This document shows positions 24,165-36,960 of a stretch of 64,000 nucleotides of DNA, piece by piece. Position numbers and translations under genes: made by a program. This DNA comes from Mucor racemosus. Its lineage: Eukaryota; Mucoromycota; Mucoromycetes; Mucorales; Mucoraceae. Each line of letters begins with the position of its first letter. The first letter of the stretch is position 1. The notes beneath the pieces were generated by a model that was not told where the DNA came from, did not search any database, and saw only the letters and a program-made list of their open reading frames with translations. The stretch spans positions 496,001-560,000 of the forward strand of contig JAPEHQ010000024.1 of assembly GCA_027405735.1 (NCBI GenBank), given 5' to 3'.

Positions 24165-25888
24165 AATTTTAATATTTTATTTTTCAAACGTTGAATGATA
24201 TATTTCGTATGGCATAAATATGTAAATGTTGCTTTTTTTTTGGATAAAAGATTGTCCTTTTTTTTTTCCAATTTAATGATTAAAAAAAGTTTTTAATTAA
24301 AAAAAAATTGTAATAAAATCTATTGAATGGAATCTAATAGAAAAGAGAAAAAGAAAGAAACTATCCAAAAAACTTCTTGCTTATATAAAATAAAAAAAAA
24401 AAAAGGTTTAAAAATAAAATCGGTAGCTTAAGTCGGTGCATTAAACCCAAATACATCATATGCCTAAAAGTTGTGTAAAATAAAAAAAAAAAGGGTTATT
24501 TCCCCGCAAGTAATTTTTTTCGTATCAATGAATTGCGTGTGAGTGAGAGAGAGAGGAAAAGGGAGCAAGAAAGTTATTTGTGTATGCGTGTGTAATATAA
24601 AATTGGTAGACAATTATTAAAAACCACGTTTTGTGTGGCAGTCGAAAAAAGTCAGGTACAGAATAATTGATGGGTTAAAAATAAATCTCCATTAGAAACT
24701 GGATCTACCACTAATATCCCTTTGTGTACCTTGATTTTATATATTATTTCATGGTTTTTTGATTGAATAAACCGAGTGATTGGGAAAAAGACATGATAAG
24801 AGTAACATTACACTGCTTTAAAAGCCAATTGAGTTTGTCTCGCTTGATATCCTAATTCTATTGTTAAGACTGACACAATGTACGTATATTATGAGCGATT
24901 GTACCTGTATGAATGTGTACATGTTTTTTTTTTATTATGCCCTCCTTAACTGAATGACAGCGCAATGATAAAAAAAATCTCGCGCTACAAGAAAATTAAT
25001 GCTGGTTTATATTTAATATCTAAAAATAACTTATATTTATAAAATAATCTCCAATGCATGAGTTTTAAATTACGGTTGTTGCTATGGCAATCAAAGATTA
25101 TTCCCGGTTGCCATGATAACTGGTTGAATTTGGATAATGATCCGGGTTTGGCTGAGGAAAACAAAACAATGTAATTGCAGTTCAAATAAAATAGCAAATG
25201 TGCTAAAAGGAAAAAAGTGAATGTATAAACAACAACAACAACAAAAAAAGAGAGTTTTTTCGCTGATTGAGTTTTCAATTTTATTTTTAGTAAAACTCTC
25301 TTTTTTTAGAGTCCTGATGTTCTGCTTAAAGTAAACTGTCTTGCAACTATTGTTAGATTACACACATTATATCGGAAATGAACGATTGCATTTTATGGGT
25401 TATACAGGCTTGTTTGACAAGAAAAAACAATTTCTTATTAATCGATTTTAAGCTAGGTATGTATGTAAACTTAAAGGTCAATTAGACCCTGTGAACCAGG
25501 TAATTACAAGCAAAGAGTGATAGTTCAATTTCGCGTAATTATGATACATAGAAATCTGTTTCAAATTGATATAAAATACTATGAATAAAAGTGGCTTGAT
25601 TATAGTAATAATCAACGTGTTTTTTCATCCAATATTTAAAAATAACTGTGAAAAAATCCCTGAATAAATGCTGATAGTAAGTTGAACGGAAATAACAAAT
25701 GTTTTATGTATGACGAAATATTACAGTTTTGTGTTCATCATATATATATAATATATAAGCCCAAAAAGCTTAATTTATGACTTATAGTATGATTATATGT
25801 GTATTAAGTGTTGCACACATTCATTGTTGAACACACAGAATTATATTATTCAATGTTTTATCTATTAATACATAACCCAACAATTTGT
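24165..25888. other. Intergenic, 1.7 kb
   Basis: Upstream of the Ser/Pro-rich gene and downstream of the permease gene. It has several A/T runs and a GTGAGTGAGAGAGAGAGG purine stretch near 24539. The 97-codon frame at 24985-25278 (-) has no recognisable content. No gene is called. Confidence 0.5.
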
Positions 25889-28256
25889 TTATTCAGCAGA
25901 TGGAATCATACCAGGTAAAAGGTATTGCTGTATACAGGCCATGGCTCCCATAATGCAGCACATGCCTATAGAATGCAGCATTGTACGTCTTAAAATTTGT
26001 CCTTCTTTACCCTGTAATCCAATGGTAGAAACACCAGTTGTTAGATTTTGAGGAGATACCATTTTAGATGTAATAGCTCCAGCTGAATTAGTTGCGGCCA
26101 TTAATATAGTTGAAAGTCCAATTTCTCTAGCTGCTACTACTTGAAGATTACCAAATAATGAATTTGCTGATGTGTCACTACCTGATAAAAAGCATGCTAC
26201 CCAACCCAGCCAAGCTGACAAGAATGGAAATGCACGACCCACAGAGGACAATTGATAGCCAATTGTATATACGATACCTATATTTACATGTTTTTATTAA
26301 TAGATTTAATTTTATATTGATGCAAATCTATATTACCTGAATAATTCAAAAGGTACGCAAATGCCATAATAAATGATACGGTGATAATTGGCCTATAAAG
26401 TTGTACAGCTGTATCTCTTAATGCGGCAGGAAATATTCGGGGATGAACTCCATGAAGCATAACTATTACTGAAAATGGTAAAGTGGATACCAAAATAGCG
26501 GTTCCTGTAGCTAATGGCTGAAAGCCCCAAATGGCATCGTATTTTTTACCGTATAGTGTAAGCCAAACCTTGAAGTTTCATTTCCAAATTTAGTTGTTTA
26601 ATCTATTATTCTGCGATCTCTTTTGTTTTTTTTACCTGTTGATGTAAATGTGGCCATTGTACATTGATCTGACCTACACGGGATACATTTGCAAAGGACC
26701 ATCTATTATGTATAGTCAGTAGCTATATATATATATATATATAGAATATATTGGTCTAATATTACATCATTACTACTACTACTACAAATACCCATGGGCT
26801 CCAAGCTAAAGCTGTTTCTTTCCAATTTAATCTTTCAATATTTGGATGCATTGTTGTTGAAGCCGTGGAAATTGCCATGTGGGATTGTGTATCACCTTGC
26901 TGAATAATACTGTCATTCTTTATAACTGATACATCTTCAGATGACAAATAGGAGGAGGCTGTATTTTCTCCCTGTTCTTCTATCATCCCTCTTTTTGTAT
27001 TTGTCATGCTATCGCTTTTTTTACTAGCTGTACTTGAGCTTAAGCTTATTTTTTCATCATTACTTTTCTGATTAAGCGTGCTTTGATCATTTATCTTTTT
27101 ACTTTCTTCTACTGTCGCCGATACTGAATCATCGCTCACAAGTAAGAAATCCATGTTGGCTTCATATTCTGATCTATAAGGTGGCTTCCAATATTGTACA
27201 AATCCAATGACGGAAATTAAAGAAATTAAGCCCGCTATCAGATCAGGTAATTCTGGACCTACCCAATTAGCGAATACTGCTTGCACTAGAGCAAATACTA
27301 ATCCTGCAACCGTAGCAACTGGCCAACAATCCATCAGCCCATCTCGAAATCCTGCAAAAATAGTTAATGTATAAGCTGGTAAAAATACACTGACAAATGG
27401 TAATTGACGTCCCATCATGGCAGATAATGACATGACAGGCAATCCAGTTAACGATGCAAGCGTTGTAACTGGAATACCCAAGCTACCAAATGCTACAGGT
27501 GTGGTATTAAATAATAGTGTATAGACAATAGCATCAAGCGGATCGAAACTACTGACAGCATTATTACATGCATGATATGAATTGACCTAGTTTTACTTAC
27601 CTTAACGACACCAGCATTGATGAACAAATAGCACCAGGTACACCAAATCCAGCTACACCTAGATGTATATTTTAATATGAATCCATATTGCATGAATAAT
27701 TATCTTGTATAAAAACCTTCTAACAAAGAACCAAAACAAAACGATATGATTAGCAGAATAATTCGCTTATCAGGAGGCGTATTCGTTATCATCCATTTTC
27801 GAAATAAATGAAAGACTCCAGATCGAATCGTAATATTATACAAATACCTAAAGAATGTATTGATATTTATTTGATATCTAATATAATTGTTTAACCTACA
27901 TGGCATTTATTACCACCCACATAATCGGCCAATTCGCATAGACTACGCCATTACCAATTGCCTCAAACGCTTGCTGTGCTGGCATATTCCAACCGAAAAT
28001 AGCAATGAATATACTAATGCAATATATGAGTGTTGATCCTAAACTTATTTATATAGAATAATTACCATACAAAAAGCCCGCTAGATGCTGCATAATAAGC
28101 GGGTACACGAAATACACCTAATAACACAAGTACAACAATCAATGGTATAACACCCACAAAAAATGATCCAATAAGGCTATCTCCAATCGGTGTTAATGGC
28201 TGTATAAATATGCCTTCCTTTATCACAGATTCTGGAGGTGGAACACCTAATGCCAT
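25889..28256 (-). CDS. lctP: Lactate permease, LctP family
   Basis: Predicted membrane carrier of the LctP family, which imports L-lactate or glycolate with protons. Exons, in coding order: 28256-28066, 28043-27900, 27847-27717, 27658-27601, 27551-26766, 26702-26636, 26568-26337 and 26277-25889. All junctions are in frame, giving about 665 residues. Bacterial LctP is about 550; the extra length is mostly a hydrophilic Ser-rich insert (roughly residues 280-390) between helices. Family motifs seen are EGVAGFGVPGAI, NTTPVAFGSLGIPVTTLA, GLMDCWPVA, AWLGWVACFLSGSDTSANSLF and AATNSAGAITSKMVSPQNL. About a dozen hydrophobic helices are visible. The family is best known from bacteria and archaea; the eight introns show it is a settled nuclear gene, not contamination. 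Confidence 0.93.
26724..26743. repeat. (TA)n microsatellite in a permease intron
   Basis: A run of about 20 alternating T and A bases in the intron between exons 5 and 6 of the lactate permease gene. Confidence 0.8.
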
Positions 28257-29032
28257 TTTTATTGAAAAAATAAAGAGTAGCAAGTTTGAGCAATGAAAAA
28301 AGAAAAGGAGTGATAGTAAATGAAAAAGAGGAAAAAGGAAAAAGGAGAATTATTGCCATTTACTATCATTTCATACATATATAAATCAAGATTTGTTTAT
28401 GCATCGGTTTTAAATGCATCATTATGCGTAAAGCATATACGTGATCGCCATCACCCAAAATAAACATTTTTCGATCTGTTGATTTCTGGATATAAAAGAG
28501 TCAAGTAGTGATAACATACAGCATATATACCAACACTTTAAAGTTCGTTGATTTCCCGAGTTTTTTGCTATTTTTTGGTGTTATAGAAACATTGAAGTAG
28601 TTGATAAGTATAGTTAGCAATTATGTAGATCTTTATGTAGTTCTTACATGGGCTTATAAAAATAAAGCACTGATATACATGCAGAGTAGTGAACCTTACT
28701 ATACATATTAATTTTTTAATGCTTATGGGTTCAGGTTTTTTCAATACATTAATAACTCCATTGTCAGAAATTAAACGCAGATTCTAGATATCATAATACA
28801 TACTTGCGATAAGTATATCTCAAAAAATCTGATTAATGTGCTGATTTTAACCCTCAAAAGTTCAGAATATACCTGATTTCTGGAACTTCGTCATTGTATA
28901 CTTATCTATTTATATCGCATTTTATATGGAGTAGTTAGAAGTTAGAATAAAGCCGATATATAAGCTATCATTTGTGTTTTTAGATAATGTTGCTTTCCCG
29001 AATAGATGTTTATCATGAAAGACTCCCAAACA
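28257..29032. other. Permease promoter side and intergenic DNA
   Basis: Directly upstream of the permease start on the minus strand. A TATATAAATC-like element lies near 28377. Otherwise AT-rich with no gene seen. Confidence 0.4.
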
Positions 29033-30385
29033 GGTAAAATGCACTATTTTTATATTAAAAATAGGGCCCGACTTTTCATCCCTGCTCTACTTTTTGTTTT
29101 CACTAAATAACACCAAGAAAACATTATATGCCAATGTACCTGAGATTTCCAGCTTTAATCCAAAAACAAGTACCCGGAAATATCCTATTTTTTGCAGTTG
29201 GTATTAATTTTTCAGTGCTAATGTTTCAGATTTTTTACGCGTATTTCACTGCTCATGGATTGAAAACTTTGAGGCTTCATATCTCTAGAAAATATTAAGC
29301 TATACTAACACTTTTTAATAATAAAACTTACTTGTTTTGAAGTGCTCTATAACATATTTAAATATAAAAAAATTCTAAACACTTTTATTTTTCTCATTTT
29401 TTTTTGGCATTTCTATAGTAGGTTTCAAAATATTGGTTAAATTGAGCAACGTTTTTTTTTGCATTCATGTCATTAAGCTCGTTAAGCTCTCTCGAATCCA
29501 ATTTAGAGTTTTTCAAAATATTGATTTTTCGTGGAGATATCCTCCAAAATGTGTACAAAAAGGTATCTCCATTTCTAGCGTCCATTTTCTCCTTGTATAC
29601 CCTCATCCCAAATTCTGAAACTGGAAAAAAAAATTGGATAAAAATCTTGTTTTCTCTACAAAAAATGCAGCTAGAAAATTTTGCAATAGCTCGATCGATA
29701 ACTAGATACTTTTTTTGCACATTATTTCAGTTTTTTATATTTTAAATATGCTTATGAAAAGTGATGTGTATCTTCAGAAAACCTCCAAGATTTCAATTGC
29801 ATTTTGCGCACAATTTAATGTGGAATGTTTGTTTAATTTTTATTTAGGTGGATGTAGAATCCAAAACTGTACAAACACCATTTAATACACTAGGTCAACT
29901 TACTTTGCAGCTCATCAGCCATTAAACGATTTTGTTTTTTGAATCATTTTTCGTTCATTTCAACAAATAAATTTTGGAACGCCGTTATGATAGGTTTTAA
30001 GCTGTGATAAAAACTATTATTTTGATTACCCCAACAAAAAGCCAATATTTTTCGCTGAAACAAAAAATGCAGAGTAGTATTAATTTGGATCTATCTTATC
30101 TTATTTGAATATTTTACGTAATTTGACTCAAATGTGGGCGAAAACATTCAAAACCCATTTAAAAACCATCTGAAACCTACTACTTTTTACAACTGTAAAA
30201 AATCGATAACAGAAGCCTTATCTCAGAGAATTTTGATCCTAATAACTTCCAACTTTACATGAGAGTAGGGGTACATCTTTGGAACGCTGATCCCAAAGAG
30301 CAACGTCCATTATCTACTATATGTCGAGAAAGTTTTTGCCAAAGTGCACCTATTTATCTTACTGCACATTCTTATTGAAAAATGA
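29033..30385 (-). repeat. Dispersed repeat, copy C
   Basis: Almost collinear with copy B over about 1.3 kb, including the same roughly 150-base absence relative to copy D, so B and C are one subfamily. Frames at 29394-29720 (-) and 29467-29745 (+) parallel those of B but differ in stops. Confidence 0.87.
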
Positions 30386-30526
30386 TATATCATTCTTAAC
30401 CGGATGTCAAATCCAAAAGTAAAACAATAGTTCAGGAACCGAAATTTAAGTCTATTAAACATCAACGAAACCACGGTTCCAGCATGATATTACAGCGTGA
30501 TATTACAGCATAACATTAAAGCGTGA

Positions 30527-30693
30527 TGTTCCATCATCATGCCATATTGGTATAATAGATAACACCTACAATCATTATTACATCATCATTTTCCTCACCT
30601 CAATTAGTATATAAACCTTCTTTATTTCCTTTTAATAAACGAGAATCTGTTTACTTCATTAAATTTTCTAGTTTTATTTAACATTGTGGAACA
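30527..30693. mobile_element. Possible small LTR-like element
   Basis: Begins TGTTCC and ends GGAACA, a six-base inverted terminal pair with TG...CA ends. Inside are GTATATAAACC (promoter-like) and TTTAATAAACG (poly(A)-like). The flanks GCGTGA and GACAGA are not a target duplication, so the boundaries and the call are weak. Confidence 0.25.
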
Positions 30694-31079
30694 GACAGAG
30701 CTATTCACGGGAAAAAGTATAAAAAACAATAGGAATTCGACTAGATAACATTAGGGTTTTATTATCAAGTTAAATTCTACTTGAGGACTTTTGTAATAAA
30801 TAAATGTCCTCTTTATATAGTTTTCATCAGAGAGATTAGGTAAGCATTCCTAGGTCCATACATAGCCAATAACACCCCTTGTCAGATATAAATCTTGATA
30901 GTAACCAATCGGTGTATTCATAGAATTCATGGGTCCTTGATCATAATGGTGTGATTAAATCCACAGTATGTTGATTGGTCTTTAACTATAAGTTGCTAGG
31001 ATAGAAGCTTGGTAGAAAATTTATGTTAATATGAATCAGCATATATCATTTAGTAGTGAAATGTCTATTCATGTCAGCT

Positions 31080-31330
31080 GTACTTTAATTGAGAATCAGA
31101 TGAAATGGAGATCAATATAGTGGATAAATGTGTACATATTCCACAAACATAAACATATTCTGATAAATAAAAAACAATTTAAATATGATCTCTTGAATGC
31201 AATTTCAAAATTCTATTTTAAATCATTATTTGATTTTATGTAAATTTTCAAATAATATTTGAAATAATTTATATAAAATAGTTTAGAAAAATACGAGTTT
31301 TTATTTCTCCATTTCCACAGCAACTTGGGG
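31080..31330 (+). pseudogene. Decayed repeat or gene remnant, copy 2
   Basis: Homologous in reverse to 19889-20060. The best block is 31293-31323 (30 of 31 bases). The upstream ATTATTTGATTTTAT block and its AT-rich neighbourhood also match. It is interrupted by stops in every frame. Confidence 0.4.
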
Positions 31331-32535
31331 GACAACAAATCCTTTTGTAATTCTGCGGATCTACACTAGAAGTACCTTATAATTTGGGATGCTGTCGAGC
31401 CCAGCTTATACTAGTAAATTTGGCTGGCAAAGCCCGGCTCAACACCAATGCTACTTATAGTAGATAAATTGGCTGTTTATCTGAATATATAATATGGAGG
31501 ATTATATGAATGACTTTGATTCTATAATTGGGACGATAGGTTGGTGTTACTAATTGTTATTACTAACTAGTATATAATTAATACCAATGATTGATTATAT
31601 GGGATTATATAACAATTGGTTATACGTTATAAGTAACACTACAGCCGAATTATGCTTTCCATGGGCATAATGATCTGCACAGATGGGCAGAATAAAAGCT
31701 TTTGTGCAGATCAGGTAGCCCAGTTAAACGGATCAAGGAGATCAAGGTTTTTTGGTCAATTTACTAAAGTATATCAATTATAGTAATTAATAACGTAGAT
31801 AATTTGAATGTTTTAAAGCAGATGTGAGTTACTCTGATTCAACAGAATTGCCTTATTGACGAGATATATTAATTTGAAATTTGGGGTTTGAAAGAGTTCT
31901 GCCCATGCTCTTCATTCGGGGACCAAATGGGAATAACGACAACAACCTGTTTGGCAACACTAAAAGCATTTATGCCTTTGTAAATTTCTGTTTTTTGTAA
32001 CAGACAAAACGTTTTTTCTTCCCTACTCTTTCCTCAGCTCTTTTATTTACGTTTGAAACTACAACATAAGACTAATATTTTTTTATAAACTGAAATCAAG
32101 TAGCAGTTACAAGTACATGTTTTTCCTATTGTTTATTTGGAAAAAATCAATTATTAACTGTTAATGTTAATAAGGGCACGTTATAATATCTTTCTCGAAC
32201 AAAAAAAGCGTCCAGGACTTAATTATTTTGTTCCATTATCTACGTTATAAATAATGCTTTTTTGGTCTAAAGCCGATATATACTTGGAGAAAAACTGGTA
32301 ATTATGAAAGTATGTATAGTATTGGTTTGATTTGAATGAATAAATAAACTCATTACTTTGGTCTATTTAGTTTCGAAAAAGCATTTATTTCTATTTAGTG
32401 GCCAACAGCTAAGAAGAGAAAAACAAGATGTTGTCTTGTATATCACTACCAACTATTAAAGGTACACCATAATTATTACTTATTAGCTTGTTATTAATAA
32501 TTGATTTTACTAATAAATCAATTTTGATAGGTCAA
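31331..32535. other. Intergenic, no gene seen
   Basis: AT-rich DNA left of the palindrome. A stretch at 32399-32460 reads open for about 19 codons (GQQLRREKQDVVLYITTNY) and could be a further exon fragment of the broken gene at the palindrome edge, but this is not supported elsewhere. Confidence 0.4.
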
Positions 32536-32650
32536 AAGTAAGTTTGTTCTGGTAAAGCATTGAATAAATTGGCTTGAGACAAAGGGGGTAAAAAGGTGGC
32601 AATAGGTTCCAATGATGGCCATATTTATGTTTATGATGTTGGAGGGGTAA
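32536..32650 (+). pseudogene. WD-repeat gene fragment, left copy (broken)
   Basis: Translates as LNKLA then a TGA in place of Trp, followed by GKKVAIGSNDGHIYVYDVGG and a GGTAAG that looks like an old splice donor. The pattern KVAIGSNDGHIYVYD is a WD40 strand pair, reminiscent of dynein intermediate chain or similar WD proteins. The stop and missing context mark it as a relic. Confidence 0.55.
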
Positions 32651-34450
32651 GACTAAAATTTAATGTAAATCACCTTTAGCGCATTAATTATCCAGTAAGA
32701 CTGTATTATCATCAACTAAGCTATCACACAATATTAACATGTATAAATATTTACAGTAATAAGCTTGAATAGAGTGGTACAGGAGTACAGCATCATAAAT
32801 TTTTGAAAAGTTTTCAAAAATTGTAAAATCTCTTATTTTTAAGACTTACAAGGCTTATAAGCGGAATAGTAGTAATTTAGAAAATTATTTTTGTCCAGAT
32901 CATCAATTTTGACATTTTTTAATTTTTTTTTTCTGATTTTGCATATCTAGAGTTAATTACACTACCAATTATAAAAACAAAAAATATACACATATACAAC
33001 ATTTAGTGCTCTATTTTCTCAATAAAAAATAAGAAACATTTTTATGGCAAAATATTTCATGAAAATCCTTTAATCAAAAAACCATTTTTGGGCCAAAAGT
33101 GCAAATTTTCATTACTTAATATTTGATATTAAGCTTTTATAAAATGTGTATTAGTCATGGCTACAATTTTCTCTCACAATGTAGTATATTTAAACGTTGA
33201 TTTTGGTATCAAAATTTGATTTTTCTGATTTTTGTTCAAAATCATGAGTGTTGGTAAGGATAAAATGAGTCCCGAAAATGTCCGCTACAAAGTCTGAATT
33301 TTCAGACCGATATGGTTAAATATAAAAAAAGGTAAAAAAAAAGAAACGCTTTTTTATTTAAAACTTAGATATACCATAGTATAAGAGACTTAGCCGTTCA
33401 ATCTTGCTATGCTCCATTACGGCGTCGCTCTACGGGCTCGTTTTTGCAATTTTTTAATGAATCTATGATATGACAGACGGTTTTTCTGGTAGAAAATGCA
33501 TGTTTCTATGATAATAGATATTGCCTATTTTGTTTAGTTTATGGGTTGATGCGCTGTAATGCTGCTTTTACATTGGCTGAAATGAGCAATTCAGCAGGGT
33601 TTTAAATGCGCAAAATAATGTATAACCTTGAAAACCCTTTGATACGTGTGTCGTTTCTTTTTGTTGTTTTCGTATTCCAAGGATATATTCACCGTTTGAT
33701 AAGGCATATCAGACTATCAAGCTGGTATTCTTTTCTTGTAGTATCTGATCTGAATACGCATGCTAACATAAAGGACTAATGTATTTAATATAGGTAGTAG
33801 TCGTTATATTAGAGACTGATATTTTCATTTAACCGCATTTTAGGATCAAATATCATTATTTACTACTGTATTGTTGAACGTATTTCTTAATTACCAGATC
33901 AAATCGAAGGCAATGATATTTATATCTAGTCAATAAAAAGCTAGAACTGGCTACGAACCCACGAAATGTTCCAGAAAAGTGATAAAATTTCAAATGATAT
34001 GGAAACAAAAAAAAAGAAGTAATCTAATGTTTTGTCTAATAACCATAGTTCATAGTTTCGATCATAGCTTCTGTATACTTTAAAACGAATCTTTTTACAA
34101 CTGACAATCGTAAACTAAAATAGTAAGTTTAAAGAAGGTTAATTTTTGTAAATTTTATGTGTGATAAAGTAACATATATAATCTTAGATTTGGCGTGCAT
34201 ATAAATTTAAGCAGTAAGTATTATTTAGGTTTATGCTCGAGGAAAAACCATTGTTGCTGTAAACATTATAACTATAAGTATATTTACAAATGATGATAAT
34301 CGTAAATACATATATTGGTTCTTGCATGTATTGCTCTACATCAACAACGTATTCAATTGTGTTGTTTATAATTTATATTAATAAAAACAAATGGAATTTA
34401 AAAACACATTCCAGTAAAAAAATACAATGGCATTTTGAGAACGGCACGAT

Positions 34451-34800
34451 GCTCATGTATAAACCAATTTGTACCCATACAGTCAGCTCATTATGCTCAT
34501 GGTCAGATTTTATTATTATGCACAAATAGGGATAATGATATGCTAATGGGCAATTCTACTATTATGCACACACTGGGATTAATGTCACGCACACGGATAG
34601 AATCTATAATTATACACATACAGGCTTTTCGTTATGCTCGTGAGCAGTTTCTTTTGTTGTGCCCATGTGCATCTTGTTATCTTTTTAGCCATTATTCAGT
34701 GGGCGCAACGCGCAACAACTCATCAGGGTATAGTGTGTACGTAGCCCACCTGGACACAACAAAATCATTTTGTGCAGCACCGGTCGGCCATAGTGTGAGT
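34451..34800. other. Palindrome spacer
   Basis: Unique 350-base loop between the arms, richer in G+C than the arms. It contains repeated words such as TTATGCTC and TTATGCACA. Open frames crossing it (34435-34839) run into both arms and have no recognisable content. Confidence 0.6.
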
Positions 34801-35389
34801 ATCGTGCCGTTCTCAAAATTCCAGTGCATTTTTTATTAGAATGTGTTTTTAAATTACGTTTGTCTTTATTAATATAGATTATAGATAATACAATTTAATA
34901 CGTTGTTGATGTAGTAGAGCAATATATTTAACAGCCAATATATTTACTATTATCACCATTTGTAAATATGTTTGTAGCTGTAATATTTACAGCAACAATG
35001 GTTACTGAGCAAGCACAAACTTAAATAACACTTACTGCTTAAACTTATATGCAAGCCAAATCTAAGATTATAGATGTTACTTTATCACACATAAGGTTTA
35101 AACAAATTAACCTTCTTCTTGTTTAAACTTACTATTTTAGTTTATAATGGCCAGCTGTAAAAAGATTTGTTTTCAAGTATAGCTACGATCAAAACTATTA
35201 TGGTTATTATACAAGACATTAGATTATTCTTTCTTTTTTTTTGCTTCTATACTGTATTATTTGAAATTTTATCACTTTTCTGGTACATTTCGTGGGTTTG
35301 TAGCCAGTTCTAGCTTTTCATTGAATATACTGTATATAAATATCATTGCCTTTGATTTGATGATCTGGTAATCAAGAAATACGTCCAAC

Positions 35390-35621
35390 TGTCGGTTTTC
35401 GAGGATATTAAACAGCCAATTTTGAAGCCAATTCCATTTTTAACTCACATTGAAATGTAATTCTTATAAATAGTCTTTTAAACCAAGACCTAGAAGCTCT
35501 TGGTTCTTTCTTTTACCATTAGTTTTTCTAGTAATAAAGCCTACGTTCTCCATGATAAATGTTACTGGTCTTTATTATTATTCTTTCTATAAATAAGATT
35601 GTATGTATCCATAAACTTTCA
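35390..35621. mobile_element. Solo LTR, 232 bases, in the right palindrome arm
   Basis: Absent from the left arm. It begins TGTCGGTTTTC, ends AAACTTTCA (TG...CA) and is flanked by the five-base direct repeat CCAAC at 35385-35389 and 35622-35626. The left arm shows the empty site (TTCAAC on its complement). Inside, TTATAAATAG looks like a TATA box and AATAAAG a poly(A) signal. These are the hallmarks of a solo LTR left by recombination between the two LTRs of a retrotransposon. Confidence 0.82.
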
Positions 35622-36839
35622 CCAACAATACAGTAGTAAATAATGATATTTGATTTTAGAATGCGGTTAAATGAAAATATCAGTCTCTAATATAACGACT
35701 ACTACCTATATTAAAAATATTAGTCCCATGTGTTAGCATGCATATTCAAATAAAAGAAAAGAATACCAGTTTGATAGTCTGATATGCCTTATCAAACGGC
35801 GAATATATCCTTAGATTATGAATACACAAAGAGGCAACCAGCACACGTAGAAAAGGATTTTTAAGGCTTTACATTATTTAGCGCAACTAAAACCCTGTTA
35901 AATTGCTCACTTCAGCCAATGAAAAAGTAGCATTACAGCGCATGAGGCATGAACCATAAATTTAACAAAATAGACAATAATATTTGTTACCATAAAAATT
36001 AACATGTATTTTTCTGCCAGAAAAACCGTTTGTCATATCATAGATTCATTAAAAAATTGCAAAAGCGAGCCCCTAAAGCGATGCCGTAATTGAGCATAGC
36101 AAGATTGAACGGCTAAGTCTCTTATATTATGGTATATCTAAGTTTTAAATAAAAAAGCGTTTCTTTTTCTTAACTTTTTCTTATATTTAACCATATCGGT
36201 CTGAAAATTCAGACTTTGTAGCGGACATTTTCGGGACTCATTTTATCCTTACCAACACTCATGATTTTGAACAAAAATCAGAAAAATCAAATTTTGATAC
36301 CAAAATCAACGTTTAAATATACTACATTGTGAGAGAAAATTGTAGCCATGACTAATACACATTTTATAAAAGCTTAATATCAAATATTAAGTAATGAAAA
36401 TTTGCACTTTTGGCCCAAAAATGGTTTTTTGATTAAAGGATTTTCATGAAATATTTTGCCATAAAAATGTTTCTTATTTTTTATTGAGAAAATAGAGCAC
36501 TAAATGTTGTATATGTGTATATTTTTTGTTTTTATAATTGGTAGTGTAATTAACTCTAGATATGCAAAATCAGAAAAAAAAAATTAAAAAATGTCAAAAT
36601 TGATGATCTGGACAAAAATAATTTTCTAAATTAATATTCCGCTTATAAGCCTTGTAAGTCTTAAAAATAAGAGATTTTATAATACCTGAAAACTTTTTCA
36701 AGAATTTACGATGCTGTACCCACTTGATTCAAGCTTATTACTGTAAATCTTTATGCATGTTAATATTATGTGGTAGTTTATTTGATGATGATTTAGTCTT
36801 ACTTTATAACTATTGCGTTAGAGGTAATTTACATTGAGT

Positions 36840-36960
36840 TTTAGTCTTTATCTCTCCAATATCATAAACATAAACATGGCCATCACTGGAACCTATTGCC
36901 GCCTTTTTGTCCTCTTTGTCCCAAGCCAATTTATTCAATGTTTTACCAGAACCAACTTAA
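36840..36960 (-). pseudogene. WD-repeat gene fragment, right copy
   Basis: The mirror copy reads VGSGKTLNKLAWDKEDK followed by KAAIGSSDGHVYVYDIGE without a stop, so it is better preserved than the left one. One WD40-like unit is visible. No further exons can be followed, so it is a fragment captured in the palindrome or what remains of the gene that was duplicated. Confidence 0.55.

Larger units (their letters stand above)
32536..36960. repeat. Giant imperfect palindrome (inverted repeat, about 1.9-kb arms)
   Basis: The left arm, about 32536-34450, is the reverse complement of the right arm, about 34801-36960, with scattered substitutions and small indels. The innermost bases are exact: ACGGCACGAT at 34441-34450 against ATCGTGCCGT at 34801-34810. 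The spacer 34451-34800 (350 bases) is less AT-rich. The right arm is longer by about 240 bases, explained by the solo LTR at 35390-35621. The outer edges lie in mirror-image WD-repeat gene fragments. No transposase is seen, so it may be a foldback-type element or an inverted duplication. Confidence 0.92.

Noticed and set aside
30527..30693. Firm solo LTR call at this site
   Set aside because: Ends and promoter-like words fit, but no target duplication exists, so it is kept only as a weak feature.
34435..34839. 134-codon frame across the palindrome spacer
   Set aside because: It runs through the spacer into the right arm, has no recognisable motif, and its length can be explained by the lower AT content there.
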